From an uncultured Bacillaceae bacterium (lineage in GTDB: Bacteria; Bacillota; Bacilli; Bacillales; Bacillaceae_L): 64,000 nucleotides of DNA. Numbering within the stretch: the first letter of the stretch is position 1; the number at the start of each line of letters is the position of its first letter. Shown in pieces: positions 53,839-63,081 of the stretch. A program made the translations under genes and the position numbers. The stretch spans positions 868,001-932,000 of the forward strand of contig CANMHG010000001.1 of assembly GCA_947497585.1 (NCBI GenBank), given 5' to 3'. The notes below the pieces were generated by a model. That model made no database searches. It was not told the origin of the DNA and worked only from the letters and a program-made list of their open reading frames with translations.

Positions 53839-54591
53839 TCACTTCTCTACAATTAATCGACCTTTATGCTGATCGACATTCAATGTGTACTCCTCACCAC
53901 TTTCCAAGTGAATCGTAACTGTTTCCCCTTGATAGCGTTCATCAATATAGACAAGAACATAACCATTTGCTTCAATAGAAACGAATCCTTCACGCTCTCC
54001 TTTTCGCAATTCCAATAAGCTATAACCTTCACTAGAATAATTAAATAACGCAATGGTAGGCATATCATCAATGGTCAATGCAAAAGCTGTTAGCTCACCT
54101 TTTATCCATTCATCATGTTTGGTTACTTCAGAGATTTCTTTATTTAAACTATAGGTTTCCCCATACATAAATTCAATTTCTCGCCACAGTTCTTGTTGAT
54201 TTGGATAGTCCTGATTTGACCAAGTACCTATTTGCGTCACTTTCCCTTCCTTATCAACACGTAATGTCACACCCATCTTGGTATTTCCAATATCATTAAC
54301 ATCGAACCGACCGACAGTATAACCTTCTTTATAATGTTTCGGTAAAATAGTAAATTCTTTGTCTGGGTAGTATTCTCCCAAATAGGCAATAAGTCGTACG
54401 TATCGCTCCGCATGCGTGTTCACTTTTAAAGTAGGATAGTATACATAGTAGCCCACATACCCAATGACAACCACACTCGTTAATGTAATCGCCCATTTTA
54501 TTCGTTTTTTAAATAGTAGCCAAATAAACATAATCACAGTCAATACAATAGCTCCTATTAGAAAGAAATATATAATTTCACTGGGGCTCAT
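53839..54591 (-). CDS. Membrane protein with large external domain, function unknown
   Basis: A 250-residue protein: two transmembrane segments (about 5-27 and 33-52), then an external domain with GVTLRVDKEGKVTQIGTW and repeated beta strands ending SGEEYTLNVDQHKGRLIVEK. GGGGG before ATG. No family recognised. Confidence 0.75.
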   Translation of the reverse strand: MSPSEIIYFFLIGAIVLTVIMFIWLLFKKRIKWAITLTSVVVIGYVGYYVYYPTLKVNTHAERYVRLIAYLGEYYPDKEFTILPKHYKEGYTVGRFDVNDIGNTKMGVTLRVDKEGKVTQIGTWSNQDYPNQQELWREIEFMYGETYSLNKEISEVTKHDEWIKGELTAFALTIDDMPTIALFNYSSEGYSLLELRKGEREGFVSIEANGYVLVYIDERYQGETVTIHLESGEEYTLNVDQHKGRLIVEK

Positions 54592-54774
54592 GTATTTCCC
54601 CCTCCCATTTAACCTATTAAATTAGTGAACTATATTAACTCATTATTTCTAAAAAATAGCACCAATCCTGCTTAGCTCAAGGCCTACTATTATTCAAGAA
54701 TAGCACCACCCGTTCACTTGAACTGTGTTTTTGACATATTTCTTTTCAATAGATAAAAATAATAATCTAGTTAG

Positions 54775-54975
54775 CTAGTTATTTTGTTTCTTTAATCTAT
54801 GTAATAGTTGAAACAATAAAGTAGTAATAAAAGAAAGTTGAATAAAAAGGAAGACACCAACCATAACCACGGTGTCCACTGTACCTTCAATTAGACTTAA
54901 TAACAGGTTTAGACCAACATAAACTATTATCCCACCTATTATATTCAATATAAAAACAAACACCCAATTATCCAA
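54775..54975 (-). CDS. Small two-segment membrane protein
   Basis: About 66 residues with two transmembrane segments and a basic tail (HRLKKQNN). The TTG at 54975 has GGAGG 9 bases upstream; a GTG at 54984 abuts the site. Function unknown. Confidence 0.6.
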   Translation of the reverse strand: MDNWVFVFILNIIGGIIVYVGLNLLLSLIEGTVDTVVMVGVFLFIQLSFITTLLFQLLHRLKKQNN

Positions 54976-55179
54976 ATTCGTCACCCTCCGACGCTTTAAT
55001 GATTCCGTATCCTTTGTAAATCCTTTCTCTAATTTTCCAATCTATAAGTAATTTTTGTGGTTGTTGAAGGAATATGTTTTATCGGTGAATTTATCTACAA
55101 TAACTTTCAAATAACTCATTTTCTCGAGAACTAAATCTCATTTACAAAAAATTACAATACATACAAGGAATACGTATAA

Positions 55180-55740
55180 TTAAATATCACGAATTCGATT
55201 TAGTAAACCAACAAGACCTTTGCTACCGAAAAATAATGCAAAGCCTAAGACCAATCGGAGTAGTTTCTCTAAAAAGGCAAATAATAATTCTGTCTTCATC
55301 TTATCCCCTACATAATCCATTCCTATTTCTTTAAGACTTAACCAATTTTGTGCTATTGAAAAGAACGTTGGAAGTGTGTTTACAATTAAGACGAGCCCTA
55401 CAATCGAAACAGCAGCCACTTGAAACTGATGTACATTAAATAGAGGTTGGTTGCTATTCAGTTTATCCTGGTTTTCAGTATCCTTATTTTTAGGAATAAA
55501 AAAGCGACTAAATTTTTCAGCATTAAACCATAGTACGATACCCATTGCAAGCTGACCTAAGAAAGGACCTAAATGAAGTAACATATTTATAACTTTGGTT
55601 TGAACAAGTTCTTGTAGTTCCTCATAAAAAATAGGTAGCATATAAAAATTAACAATATGTGATAAATCCATAAATGATTGAATCAAGATATAAACACCAA
55701 AAATACGTAACGTTATAAAAGTAAAATCTTTCTGGCTCAT
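55180..55740 (-). CDS. Four-segment membrane protein
   Basis: A 186-residue protein with about four transmembrane segments (6-28, 48-68, 106-126, 155-178) and a polar central loop (NKDTENQDKLNSNQ). GGAGGGG before ATG. Its likely promoter is the extended -10 of module copy B about 245 bases upstream. Family not recognised. Confidence 0.75.
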   Translation of the reverse strand: MSQKDFTFITLRIFGVYILIQSFMDLSHIVNFYMLPIFYEELQELVQTKVINMLLHLGPFLGQLAMGIVLWFNAEKFSRFFIPKNKDTENQDKLNSNQPLFNVHQFQVAAVSIVGLVLIVNTLPTFFSIAQNWLSLKEIGMDYVGDKMKTELLFAFLEKLLRLVLGFALFFGSKGLVGLLNRIRDI

Positions 55741-55982
55741 ATATAACCCCTCCTGTTCATCCCATAAAGAAAGTGATTTCTTATTGTAATACTTACCCTT
55801 TATTTAAATAAAGAACTATTTTTAATTTTCTTAGATTCATATATGAACATAAGCAACTAGTGAAACTAATAGTCCAAAGTATTAGAGGTTATCCTCCTTA
55901 ACTCAAATCTCATTTAATAAGAATTTAAATGGTATAGCAAATACTTCTAATACCCAATCGGTGTTACAATATCTTCATAAAC

Positions 55983-56085
55983 TAATTTTAACATAATATT
56001 CCAAAGACGTTACTTGTATTTCTCGTAATAAAAAGACGGTCAAATTACTGATCGCCTTGTTTCACTCTTTCACACGTTAATGAAA
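55983..56085 (-). repeat. Intergenic terminator-promoter module, copy B
   Basis: Minus strand: AACGTGTGAAAGAGTG, then AAACAAGGCGATC with hairpin partner GACCGTCTT and TTTTTATT, a spacer, then TTTGGAATATTATGTTAAAA. Terminator stem at 56033-56058. Confidence 0.75.
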
Positions 56086-56139
56086 TATTAAAACTGTTAT
56101 TGTCCACCGATTTTAAGCCATCTTATATTTTCGTTTAGG

Positions 56140-56343
56140 TTAATATTGCATTTTCAGTTTTACCAAAATAATAAAGTCCTCAACATCCTTATTGGTTGCA
56201 ACTGGATTAAGATGGCCAATTTGTTTACTGTATGAAAATATGAAAGTAGTTATGGGTTCTCCTATTCTTATCTCTTTTCTTTCTCTGCAGGCTCTACACC
56301 CACTTTTTGAATTTGAAGTTATATGGATTAAAACATGAGATTT
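56140..56343 (-). pseudogene. 67-codon gene remnant without a start
   Basis: An open frame between TAA (56346-56344) and TAA (56140) with no ATG/GTG/TTG. It reads SGCRACRERKEIRIGEPI, then TTFIFSYSKQIGHLNPVAT and DVEDFIILVKLKMQY. The C-x-x-C and overall character look like a real C-terminal domain whose 5' part is lost. It overlaps the end of the 56328 gene. Confidence 0.45.
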
Positions 56344-56483
56344 TTAAGAAATAAAAAGCTGTATATCAAAGCACCACAAATTACAATAAATAATCCCACC
56401 ATTACAAATCCATAGACAAAACCTTTACCCATAGAGAATAAATCTAAAAACATATTCTTAAAAATACCAAGTACCTTATTCAT
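56328..56483 (-). CDS. 51-residue membrane peptide
   Basis: A short gene with GGGGGAAG 3 bases before an ATG: MNKVLGIFKNMFLDLFS, then a transmembrane segment (FVMVGLFIVICGALIYSFLF). Too short for most gene callers, but the site and amphipathic N-terminus support expression. Function unknown. Confidence 0.6.
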   Translation of the reverse strand: MNKVLGIFKNMFLDLFSMGKGFVYGFVMVGLFIVICGALIYSFLFLKNLMF

Positions 56484-56575
56484 AATCTTCCCCCGTTAAG
56501 AATCATCGTTACCATTATTTTACCATCAAACAAAATAACATATTGAACAAACTTGCTCATTAGTACAATAACTTC

Positions 56576-56612
56576 AAAAAAAAGAGCACTTCTTCTTCTT
56601 GAAGAATTGCTC
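56576..56612 (-). terminator. Rho-independent terminator
   Basis: A 12-bp stem (GAGCAATTCTTC with GAAGAAGTGCTC) followed by TTTTTTTTG on the minus strand. Very similar to 24376-24413. Confidence 0.85.
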
Positions 56613-56626
56613 CCGTTTAACAATGT

Positions 56627-56908
56627 TCAATTGTTTTTATCTTTATCTGTTTGGTTAAACATACTGTTTTGGGGGTTCTCTTTAAAACTCCCATATACAC
56701 CAAGTCCTAATCCTAACAACATAATTACCAAACCTGTTGCACTCAAGTCATTAAGTAATATAAACCCACCAAATATAGTTAGATGAATACCAAATAGTTG
56801 TGTTTGTAATGTTGTTGGCTTAATAAATCCAACTGTGCTAAAAAAGAAAAATCCAATTACAATAAAAAAAATTATGACAGCAGAGAAAATCCCTATAAAT
56901 TCTGACAT
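56627..56908 (-). CDS. Small membrane protein, paralogue of the 27492 gene
   Basis: A 93-residue protein with three transmembrane segments and a polar tail (NQTDKDKNN). Alignable with the 27492 gene in its last two helices. ATG 56908 behind GAGGAGG is used; a GTG at 56917 overlaps the site. Confidence 0.75.
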   Translation of the reverse strand: MSEFIGIFSAVIIFFIVIGFFFFSTVGFIKPTTLQTQLFGIHLTIFGGFILLNDLSATGLVIMLLGLGLGVYGSFKENPQNSMFNQTDKDKNN

Positions 56909-57002
56909 AAAGTACACCTCCTCAAATCTAATACACCACTACCCTTCTGCTTCTTTATTGGGATCTCCTTCAGAAGATACGCACCAGTTAGCTTGGTATA
57001 GT

Positions 57003-57347
57003 TTATTCAACCTTCTTTATCTTACTTGCTTTCGCTTGTCCAGGGAATGATGTATCCACTCCACCTGAAATTGTGACTGATACTTTATCGCCTTTATTAA
57101 ATTCATCTGCTTTGCGGTATGATAAATAAATTAGACGTAGGGGAGCTTCTAGTGATGATAAATCCTCAATTGAAAGGTCTTTAATTTCTTTATATTCCTC
57201 AATAGAAATATTTTCAGCCAATAACACTCGGTCATTTTCAACTTTTAAGATATAACCTTGTGTTTCTATCTTTTCTCCAACAATCCCACACCCAGCAATA
57301 ACCAACATAAACAGCATCATAAAAATAACTCTCTTAATCTTTTTCAA
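57003..57347 (-). CDS. DUF3221 lipoprotein
   Basis: A 114-residue lipoprotein (lipobox VIAGC). The domain TQGYILKVENDRVLLAE followed by KADEFNKGDKVSVTISGGVD and KASKIKKVE is a clear DUF3221 OB-fold. TTG start behind GGGGG. Function unknown; found widely in Bacillus. Confidence 0.85.
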   Translation of the reverse strand: MKKIKRVIFMMLFMLVIAGCGIVGEKIETQGYILKVENDRVLLAENISIEEYKEIKDLSIEDLSSLEAPLRLIYLSYRKADEFNKGDKVSVTISGGVDTSFPGQAKASKIKKVE

Positions 57348-57472
57348 ATAAATCCCCCCAGTCTCTTAATGACTTCGGCATAATGAACATTAAAACCTTT
57401 TTAAACATTCCTGCCCAATAGTGAAAGAGCTTATCTGCTTCTTACAGAAACGGGGATTTTACTTTGATAAGA

Positions 57473-58132
57473 TTACTCACCAGGAATAACACCAATTACT
57501 CCTTCAATATACTGATCAACAAGAAACATTGGTGATGCAAGCACATCTTTATGATCTAACGAAACTAAAAATATTTCTTTACCGTCATAATTATTATAAA
57601 TATATTCTTTAAATCTATCTTTTAAATTAACCTTTTCCACTGTCGCACATTCCCACTTTTCTTTATTATAATACCGCGTTTTATCTAATCCTTCAGCTTC
57701 AATATAATTCCACACAACTTCTCTAACTTTTTCATATTCAGACGAGTCTTTTTCGTTAAATAACGAATGTAACTTCTCCAAAATTTGTACATTTTCTTTA
57801 TAATAGAGATCATTTATTTGTGTGGTTGAGAAAGAAAGTTTTAATTCAATCCCTTCAAAAAGCATTACATTATATAAATACCCAACCTTACCATCTTGGT
57901 TTGTGGAAGGTTCAAATACTATATCTTTAACACTATCAATCCAAGGATTAATAACAGATTTATCTGTAATCTCCTTTAATTCCCCGTTGCCGTGTCTAAT
58001 CTCTATTTTTGACACTTCTAGTAGTTTGCCTGGGTATATCTGCTCTAAAGTAACAGGTTCTGGTTTAGTGCACCCTGTTAGTATCAAAATAATAAGCATC
58101 GTTGATAATAATTTTAGATATAATTTCCTCAA
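57473..58132 (-). CDS. Lipoprotein, function unknown
   Basis: A ~219-residue lipoprotein (lipobox ILTGC). The mature domain includes ISKIEIRHGNGELKEITD-like and LYNVMLFEGIELKLSFSTTQ-like strands (paraphrased blocks), then a C-terminal region DGKEIFLVSLDHKDVLAS. TTG 58132 has GGGGG 8 bases upstream; TTG 58138 is too close. No family recognised. Confidence 0.75.
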   Translation of the reverse strand: MRKLYLKLLSTMLIILILTGCTKPEPVTLEQIYPGKLLEVSKIEIRHGNGELKEITDKSVINPWIDSVKDIVFEPSTNQDGKVGYLYNVMLFEGIELKLSFSTTQINDLYYKENVQILEKLHSLFNEKDSSEYEKVREVVWNYIEAEGLDKTRYYNKEKWECATVEKVNLKDRFKEYIYNNYDGKEIFLVSLDHKDVLASPMFLVDQYIEGVIGVIPGE

Positions 58133-58185
58133 AAACAATACCCCCTTTTTAAAACAGACTTGTTAATTCAATAACCTCACTGCTG

Positions 58186-58285
58186 TTTTAATCTGATATT
58201 CCAACAGATTAATACAATTTGTAAAACAAATAAGACGAGCCACTTAATGATCGTCTTGTTAAACTCTTGCACCCGTTTTTTTAAG
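58186..58285 (-). repeat. Intergenic terminator-promoter module, copy C
   Basis: Minus strand: GTACTTAAAAAAACGGGTGC, AAGAGTTTAAC, hairpin AAGACGA/TCGTCTT (58257-58232), ATTTGTTTT, then TTGGAATATCAGATTAAAA. Terminates the 58314 gene and precedes the 58132 gene. Confidence 0.8.
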
Positions 58286-58313
58286 TACGTTCTTTCAAAA
58301 ACTAAGGTCTACT

Positions 58314-58853
58314 TTATTTTGTCTTCCTCTTTCTTTTCCAAATAAATACTACAAGAAGAATAAATATGACAATAACGGCAATTACCATTAAATTATATTC
58401 TTTTAATTCGTTTTCAAGATTTACTATTTCAGTGGGAGCTCCCCCTTCTCCAAGGATCAATAAATCGGCATCAGCATTTTTTAGTTCAACTGTTCTATCA
58501 CAAATATTCGAAGTGAGTATGTCATTTTCGTAGTTTTTAGCGTAAACCAAATATTCTTGACCTACATTAAAGTCAATACTACAGGAAGTAGGCTCATCAA
58601 TTAATACAATCTGAGATGCTGAAAGACCTTTCCATGTGTTAGTTACCTCAAACAGAATTTTTCTTGAATGTTTATATTGCTTTATTTGAATTATTTTTCC
58701 TTTAAAGACAGTATTAGACGTTTCTAACTCTTCTTGAACTGTTTTTGGTTCAATACACTTACACGCATAACTAACTGATGGTTTTAATGTTACCGCACAC
58801 GTAGCGGCGAGACAAAAGAGCATAGAAAAAACAAGAAATGTTTTCTTTACCAC
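58314..58853 (-). CDS. TIMP/NTR-like secreted, C-anchored protein
   Basis: A 179-residue protein: signal peptide ending SYACKC, so the mature chain starts with C-x-C as in TIMP-like NTR domains, followed by NTVFKGKIIQIKQYKHSRKI, TWKGLSASQIVLI and further Cys (TSCSIDF, SNICDR) for two disulfides. A C-terminal transmembrane helix with KRKRKTK tail (155-179) anchors it. TIMP-like bacterial domains are of unknown role. GTG start behind GGGGG. Confidence 0.82.
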   Translation of the reverse strand: MVKKTFLVFSMLFCLAATCAVTLKPSVSYACKCIEPKTVQEELETSNTVFKGKIIQIKQYKHSRKILFEVTNTWKGLSASQIVLIDEPTSCSIDFNVGQEYLVYAKNYENDILTSNICDRTVELKNADADLLILGEGGAPTEIVNLENELKEYNLMVIAVIVIFILLVVFIWKRKRKTK

Positions 58854-59005
58854 TTTACACCCCCGAATATCATTATTTACTTTCTACTTCTATAAAACCA
58901 ATAGACATACTACTGTTAATCTCCTACAGTCATAAACTTAACCTACTTCTATGGTTGAACAAAAGAGCTTTCCATCAATTGAAGTAAACGCATATGTTAG
59001 TTTCA

Positions 59006-59575
59006 TTAGTCCTTTACACTAAAGCTTTTTATTTCTTCGTTTTTATAATAAATTACAAGATTTGCATTCATTGCTTTTCCGATTAATTCATCTAATTGAT
59101 CTTTATTAGGTGCTAATGTCATCTCTGGATTTTCTTCCATAGAACCAAGTATGTATTCTATTGTATAATTTCCCTCTTCATCAGGCTCCAGAACGGTAGG
59201 AGAAGATAAAAATCCGCCACCATGATTCTTCTCACTAAATAAGTTTACACCAGTCAACTCATTTGCAAATGCTTTTAGTTCTGGACTTGGTTCAATAGTT
59301 AATGCAATCGCATCAATATTACTATCACTTACTTGTGCTAATTGACTAACCTTAAATTTTTGTTTTCCATTATTTATTAATTTGAAGTTATATTGTAGTA
59401 AAACAAAACCTATGTTTTCCATCACCATACCTTCAACATTTGGCTGTTGCTCTGGATTATCACTAACTATCTTTATAGTCGAGTTAATAAGTTCTATTGA
59501 TGGTTTATATTCGGTGGACTTGTTCGAACAACCTGACATTATGATAATTAACATGATGAAAATAACTTTTTTCAA
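59006..59575 (-). CDS. Lipoprotein, function unknown
   Basis: A 189-residue lipoprotein (lipobox IIMSGC). The mature part has an Ig-like pattern: VLLQYNFKLINNGKQKFKVS, then EPDEEGNYTIEYILGSMEEN, and a tail YKNEEIKSFSVKD. TTG start behind AAGGAGAG. Family not recognised. Confidence 0.75.
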   Translation of the reverse strand: MKKVIFIMLIIIMSGCSNKSTEYKPSIELINSTIKIVSDNPEQQPNVEGMVMENIGFVLLQYNFKLINNGKQKFKVSQLAQVSDSNIDAIALTIEPSPELKAFANELTGVNLFSEKNHGGGFLSSPTVLEPDEEGNYTIEYILGSMEENPEMTLAPNKDQLDELIGKAMNANLVIYYKNEEIKSFSVKD

Positions 59576-59644
59576 ATTAAAAACTCTCCTTAACTTAATC
59601 AGTTTCTAGCCGCTTCAGTCGTTAGTAAACTAACGACTGACTTC

Positions 59645-59745
59645 AATATTAACATAATATTACAAAATTCCGTCTTGGTTTTTCCAAAAGAAAAAGACAA
59701 TCAATTTTATGAACGCCTGGTTTGACTCTCGCTCCGATAAGTGAA
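59645..59745 (-). repeat. Intergenic terminator-promoter module, copy D
   Basis: Minus strand: ATCGGAGCGAGAGTC, AAACC, hairpin AGGCGTTC/GATTGTCT, TTTTTC, spacer, GTAATATTATGTTAATATTG upstream of the 59575 gene. Confidence 0.7.
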
Positions 59746-59845
59746 GAACAAGCATCATTTTTTACACTATGTTTTGAAGATGACTATCAGGGTACTTATT
59801 AGTAAGAGGACTAAACACATATTAATAAGAAAGGGAGTATAGTTA

Positions 59846-59992
59846 ATGTGGATTATATTTAGTATTTTGTTAGTGTTGTGGCTTCTAGGATTCATATCAG
59901 GTAATGTACTTGGTGGATTTTTACATATTCTTTTAGTTATTGCAGTTGCAGTTGTGCTTATTAGAATTATTCAGGGTCGTAGACCCCTTTAG
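59846..59992 (+). CDS. Lmo0937-family small membrane protein
   Basis: A 48-residue plus-strand gene: MWIIFSILLVLWLLGFISGN, then GGFLHILLVIAVAVVLIRI and the tail QGRRPL. This is the typical hydrophobic two-helix Lmo0937/DUF5670 pattern. AAAGGGAG precedes the ATG at 59846. Function unknown, widespread in Firmicutes. Confidence 0.8.
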   Translation: MWIIFSILLVLWLLGFISGNVLGGFLHILLVIAVAVVLIRIIQGRRPL

Positions 59993-60019
59993 AAATTCGA
60001 TAGTTAAGTATTTTTTGTA

Positions 60020-60077
60020 AACACCGGGACGGTTCTTGTGTTGATTCGCGAAAGAAACATGAGATCGACCCCGTGTT
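60020..60077. repeat. REP-like imperfect palindrome
   Basis: Two 23-base arms, AACACCGGGACGGTTCTTGT and AAACATGAGATCGACCCCGT (first 20 bases each), are near-complementary around a short loop with GATTCGCGAAAG. Such GGGACGGTT hairpins recur in Bacillus genomes and may be REP elements mobilised by RAYT transposases. It lies next to a good GAGGAGG site followed by TTG, three codons and a stop (60120-60100), suggesting insertion at a gene start. Confidence 0.6.
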
Positions 60078-60167
60078 CTTTACTCAAACTTACTTTATAT
60101 GTATTTCAATAGAAAAACCTCCTCTACCATATGAAAACTTTAGCACCCGTTATGGAATATCGGAATA

Positions 60168-60326
60168 CTATAGTTTCATTTCGTTTTTGGGTTTCATTTT
60201 TTTCTTGTTTTTCAAGGCAATTAATACCATGATTAACCCTCCCGTAATTCCACCTGCCTTAGATATAAACTTATTAATTAATCTCCTGTTTTTATCAAAA
60301 ATCATATTGGTCTTCAAAAAGTTCAT
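60168..60326 (-). CDS. Possible 52-residue membrane peptide
   Basis: From ATG 60326 the minus strand reads NFLKTNMIFDKNRRLINKF, then a Gly-rich transmembrane segment (AGGITGGLIMVLIAL) and a very basic tail (KNKKKMKPKNEMKL). No clear ribosome binding site is seen, so expression is uncertain. A plus-strand frame over the same bases (60073-60366) looks like its shadow. Confidence 0.35.
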   Translation of the reverse strand: MNFLKTNMIFDKNRRLINKFISKAGGITGGLIMVLIALKNKKKMKPKNEMKL

Positions 60327-60472
60327 AACAATAATGATTTGTGCTTTAGCCCTTGATTTTCTATAATAACTTCACCCTTATTTATTCTGTAAGGCTTGTG
60401 AAATCAGTCATGAATTACTAATCCAGAGCAGAAAAATAGGAAGCAATAGTTGTTTCAAATGCTCCCTCATTC

Positions 60473-61057
60473 TTATAATCCCTTCTCAACTTTTCGATTT
60501 TCATAGTCTAAATGATAAATCTGATTTCCTTTGCTATCATACCCATACACTTCAATATTCCCTATCCCTAAATCTTCGGGAACTGCTTTTGAGAAGAGGT
60601 AAAAGCCATCATACAGTTGTGTAGATTCTTCTGTTCCATCTCCCCAACTTACCACGACTTGTTTTACGTTAGGGTCATGTACTTGACCAAAAACTTCATA
60701 AAAACGTAGGTCCTTAATTGTAGACATTCCACCTTTAAAATCCATTAAGACATTTTCATCAATTTCATAACCAATACTTCCACTACCCGGAACCCAAAAT
60801 AACCCTAATGGATGCCTGAAATAGACGTGATGGAAAAGATCGTAGGCATGATCAACAAAAAGTAAAGAATGTTGACCTTCTACTTTTAGTGATGCTTTTA
60901 CTTCAACATCGCCTTTATATTCCATTCCCATTAAATACTCTTTCACCACAGCATCTAATGAAAAAGGATTTGTTCCATAGTGGGTAATAAAAAGAAAGAC
61001 CGTTAATGCTAAAATAAGTACCCAGCGAATGATATGACCTCTGATTGGATTATTCAT
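60473..61057 (-). CDS. Membrane-anchored protein, function unknown
   Basis: A 194-residue protein with one N-terminal transmembrane segment (10-27) and an external beta domain: VVVSWGDGTEESTQLYDGFYL and VYGYDSKGNQIYHLDYE. Its ATG overlaps the upstream stop by 8 bases, so it is coupled to the 61050 gene. Tail similar to 49338-49901. Confidence 0.75.
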   Translation of the reverse strand: MNNPIRGHIIRWVLILALTVFLFITHYGTNPFSLDAVVKEYLMGMEYKGDVEVKASLKVEGQHSLLFVDHAYDLFHHVYFRHPLGLFWVPGSGSIGYEIDENVLMDFKGGMSTIKDLRFYEVFGQVHDPNVKQVVVSWGDGTEESTQLYDGFYLFSKAVPEDLGIGNIEVYGYDSKGNQIYHLDYENRKVEKGL

Positions 61058-61520
61058 TTAATCCACCTCCAGAAAGATCTACTTTAAAAGAAAAAGACTC
61101 ACCAAATGCATTTTTATGAATTGTAATTTGTTTTATGTCACTTGGAACGTTTTTATATTCAACATACCCTCTTGACCTTAACAAATTATTGGAGCTCCCT
61201 CCACTACCCGGTCGAAGTAACTCTCCTTGGTCTGTCGTGACCTTTACCCAATTAGGTAATTGATTAGGACCAATAAAATTTTTACTCTTCATCATGACTA
61301 CTAGGTTATGACCATCGTAAATAATACCTTCAATTTCAATTTCTTGGTTAAAATATGTTTGGCTCGGCTGTTTAACTTCATAATAAATTCCTGTTTCTTT
61401 TGCATGAGCTATGGTTTTATTAAAATCAAACATATCAGAGAATGGTAATACGATTAAAATGCTAAAAAGTGTAAGTAGAATTAGCAGTCCCCATTCAATT
61501 ACTTTTACGATTTGTCTCAT
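61050..61520 (-). CDS. Membrane-anchored protein, function unknown
   Basis: A 156-residue protein with one N-terminal transmembrane segment and an external domain: EIEIEGIIYDGHNLVVMMKS, LLRPGSGGSSNNLLRS and ITIHKNAFGESFSFKVDL. ATG 61520 behind AAGGTGAAGG is preferred over a longer frame from 61550. Coupled to the next gene by an 8-base overlap. Strand pattern recalls Ig-like or DUF4179-type folds. Confidence 0.72.
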   Translation of the reverse strand: MRQIVKVIEWGLLILLTLFSILIVLPFSDMFDFNKTIAHAKETGIYYEVKQPSQTYFNQEIEIEGIIYDGHNLVVMMKSKNFIGPNQLPNWVKVTTDQGELLRPGSGGSSNNLLRSRGYVEYKNVPSDIKQITIHKNAFGESFSFKVDLSGGGLNE

Positions 61521-61734
61521 ACCTTCACCTTCTATTCTTACGTAAGTCAAATCTATTGATCTTTAACTGTTAAAAAACCCCAATTTAGTATATTGTAAGG
61601 ATAATAAGTTTTATAAATGAAGTAAAGAATTTATTATTCAAAAGTAAAACAACATCTCATCTTCAATAATAAAAGGTACAAACCATCCTGATTCAACTAA
61701 CCTGTTAAGTTAAAACAATATTGTCTTACTATAA

Positions 61735-61850
61735 GATTAACATAATACCCCAAAACTTTAACGGGAAACTTAGAAAAGAAAATAGAGGATCACTAATGAT
61801 CGTCTTGTTTAACTCTCACCACCCGTTCGGTTAAGTGTAATAGTTCACAA
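61735..61850 (-). repeat. Intergenic terminator-promoter module, copy E
   Basis: Minus strand: GTGAACTATTACACTTAACC, GAACGGGTGGTGAGAGTTAA, hairpin GACGATCA/TGATCCTC, TATTTTC, spacer, TTTTGGGGTATTATGTTAAT. The remainder of the 61551-61902 gap is empty. Confidence 0.75.
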
Positions 61851-61902
61851 ATTTATTTTGTAGGACTTGTAACACTCTAAATAAATTCAATAATATCTTT
61901 GA

Positions 61903-62883
61903 TTAAGTCTGACTACTTTCCATGCAGACGACGACCTTTCCCTTGGCGTTTCCTTCACCAAGATAGCGAATCGCTTCCTCCGTTTGATTCAACGAGAAAC
62001 ATTTACCAATAAAAGGTGCAAATTTTCCAGCAATGAAAAGTTCTTTTAAAAAGTTTTGATCCTTTTTGTTTGGTTTATGAATAAGGATTGTCATTTTCTT
62101 ATCTTCCGTTTTAGAAATCATCGGGCCGAGAAGCAATAACTGCAGAATGAGAGACGTAGTGCCTCCAATCATCACATATGTTCCTTTCGGATTTAGTGCC
62201 CGTTTGTAATCGAAGATTGACCGGCTACCTACCACATCAAGAATTAAATCATAGGACTGTCCTTTTTTGGTAAAATCTTCTTCCCTATAATCAATCACAT
62301 AATCAGCACCGAGAGATGTGAGTGTATCTAATTTTTTCTTACTGTCCACACAAGTGACTTTAGCGCCGTGTAATTTGGCAATTTGCAACGCAAAAGTTCC
62401 GACGCCGCCTCCGGCACCATTAATTAACACCGATTTAGCTTTGTGAATCCGTCCTTTATCGCGAAGTCCCTGAAGCGCGAGAACTCCCGCTTGCGGTATG
62501 GCAGCCGCTTCTTCAAATGTCATACTTGCCGGTTTCAACGTCAACGCTTCAGCGTTAACGCAGACATACTCCGCAAAACCGCCCCAGCCACACCATGATA
62601 TATCGCCGAATACCTCATCGCCTACAGCGATATCCTCGACTTCTCTGCCGACCGCTTCGACTCTTCCTGCGATATCAGCACCGAGGATGTTGTATTTTGG
62701 TTTGAAAAGCCCTCCAATGCGATTCATAAATGGTTTCCCCCTAAGAAGGTCCCAGTCCCAAGAATTCACAGAAACAGCATGAACCTTTACCAATACTTCA
62801 TTTTGTTTTAAAGCAGGTATTTCTATTTCTTTTAGATTAAGAACATTAGTCGTTCCATATTTATTGTATACCATTGCTTTCAT
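61903..62883 (-). CDS. NAD(P)-dependent quinone/alcohol oxidoreductase (MDR)
   Basis: A 326-residue zinc-free medium-chain reductase. MKAMVYNKYGTTNVLNLKEI start, GADIAGRVEAVGREVEDIAVGD, cofactor motif INGAGGGVGTFALQIAKLHG and YVMIGGTTSL. The lack of the structural-zinc Cys set fits quinone-oxidoreductase-like members. Substrate unknown. ATG 62883 behind AAGGAG. Confidence 0.9.
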   Translation of the reverse strand: MKAMVYNKYGTTNVLNLKEIEIPALKQNEVLVKVHAVSVNSWDWDLLRGKPFMNRIGGLFKPKYNILGADIAGRVEAVGREVEDIAVGDEVFGDISWCGWGGFAEYVCVNAEALTLKPASMTFEEAAAIPQAGVLALQGLRDKGRIHKAKSVLINGAGGGVGTFALQIAKLHGAKVTCVDSKKKLDTLTSLGADYVIDYREEDFTKKGQSYDLILDVVGSRSIFDYKRALNPKGTYVMIGGTTSLILQLLLLGPMISKTEDKKMTILIHKPNKKDQNFLKELFIAGKFAPFIGKCFSLNQTEEAIRYLGEGNAKGKVVVCMESSQT

Positions 62884-63081
62884 ACTGAGTTCTCCTTCAC
62901 ATTTGAGTTTTGATAAAATCACATTCTGTTCCTGCCTTATTGCTCATTTTAGCGAAGTTATAAGGGATATTTGTACTTAGAAGATTAACTTTAAGATTGG
63001 CATTCTAATATATGTGGAATATTATATATTTCTTCCTAATTTTGTTTATTCCTTCTTCGAGTAACCTTCTCCTCATATGCC

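Noticed and set aside
60073..60366. 97-codon plus-strand frame
   Set aside because: No ribosome binding site and low-complexity composition; it mirrors the minus-strand peptide at 60168-60326 and the REP-like arm.
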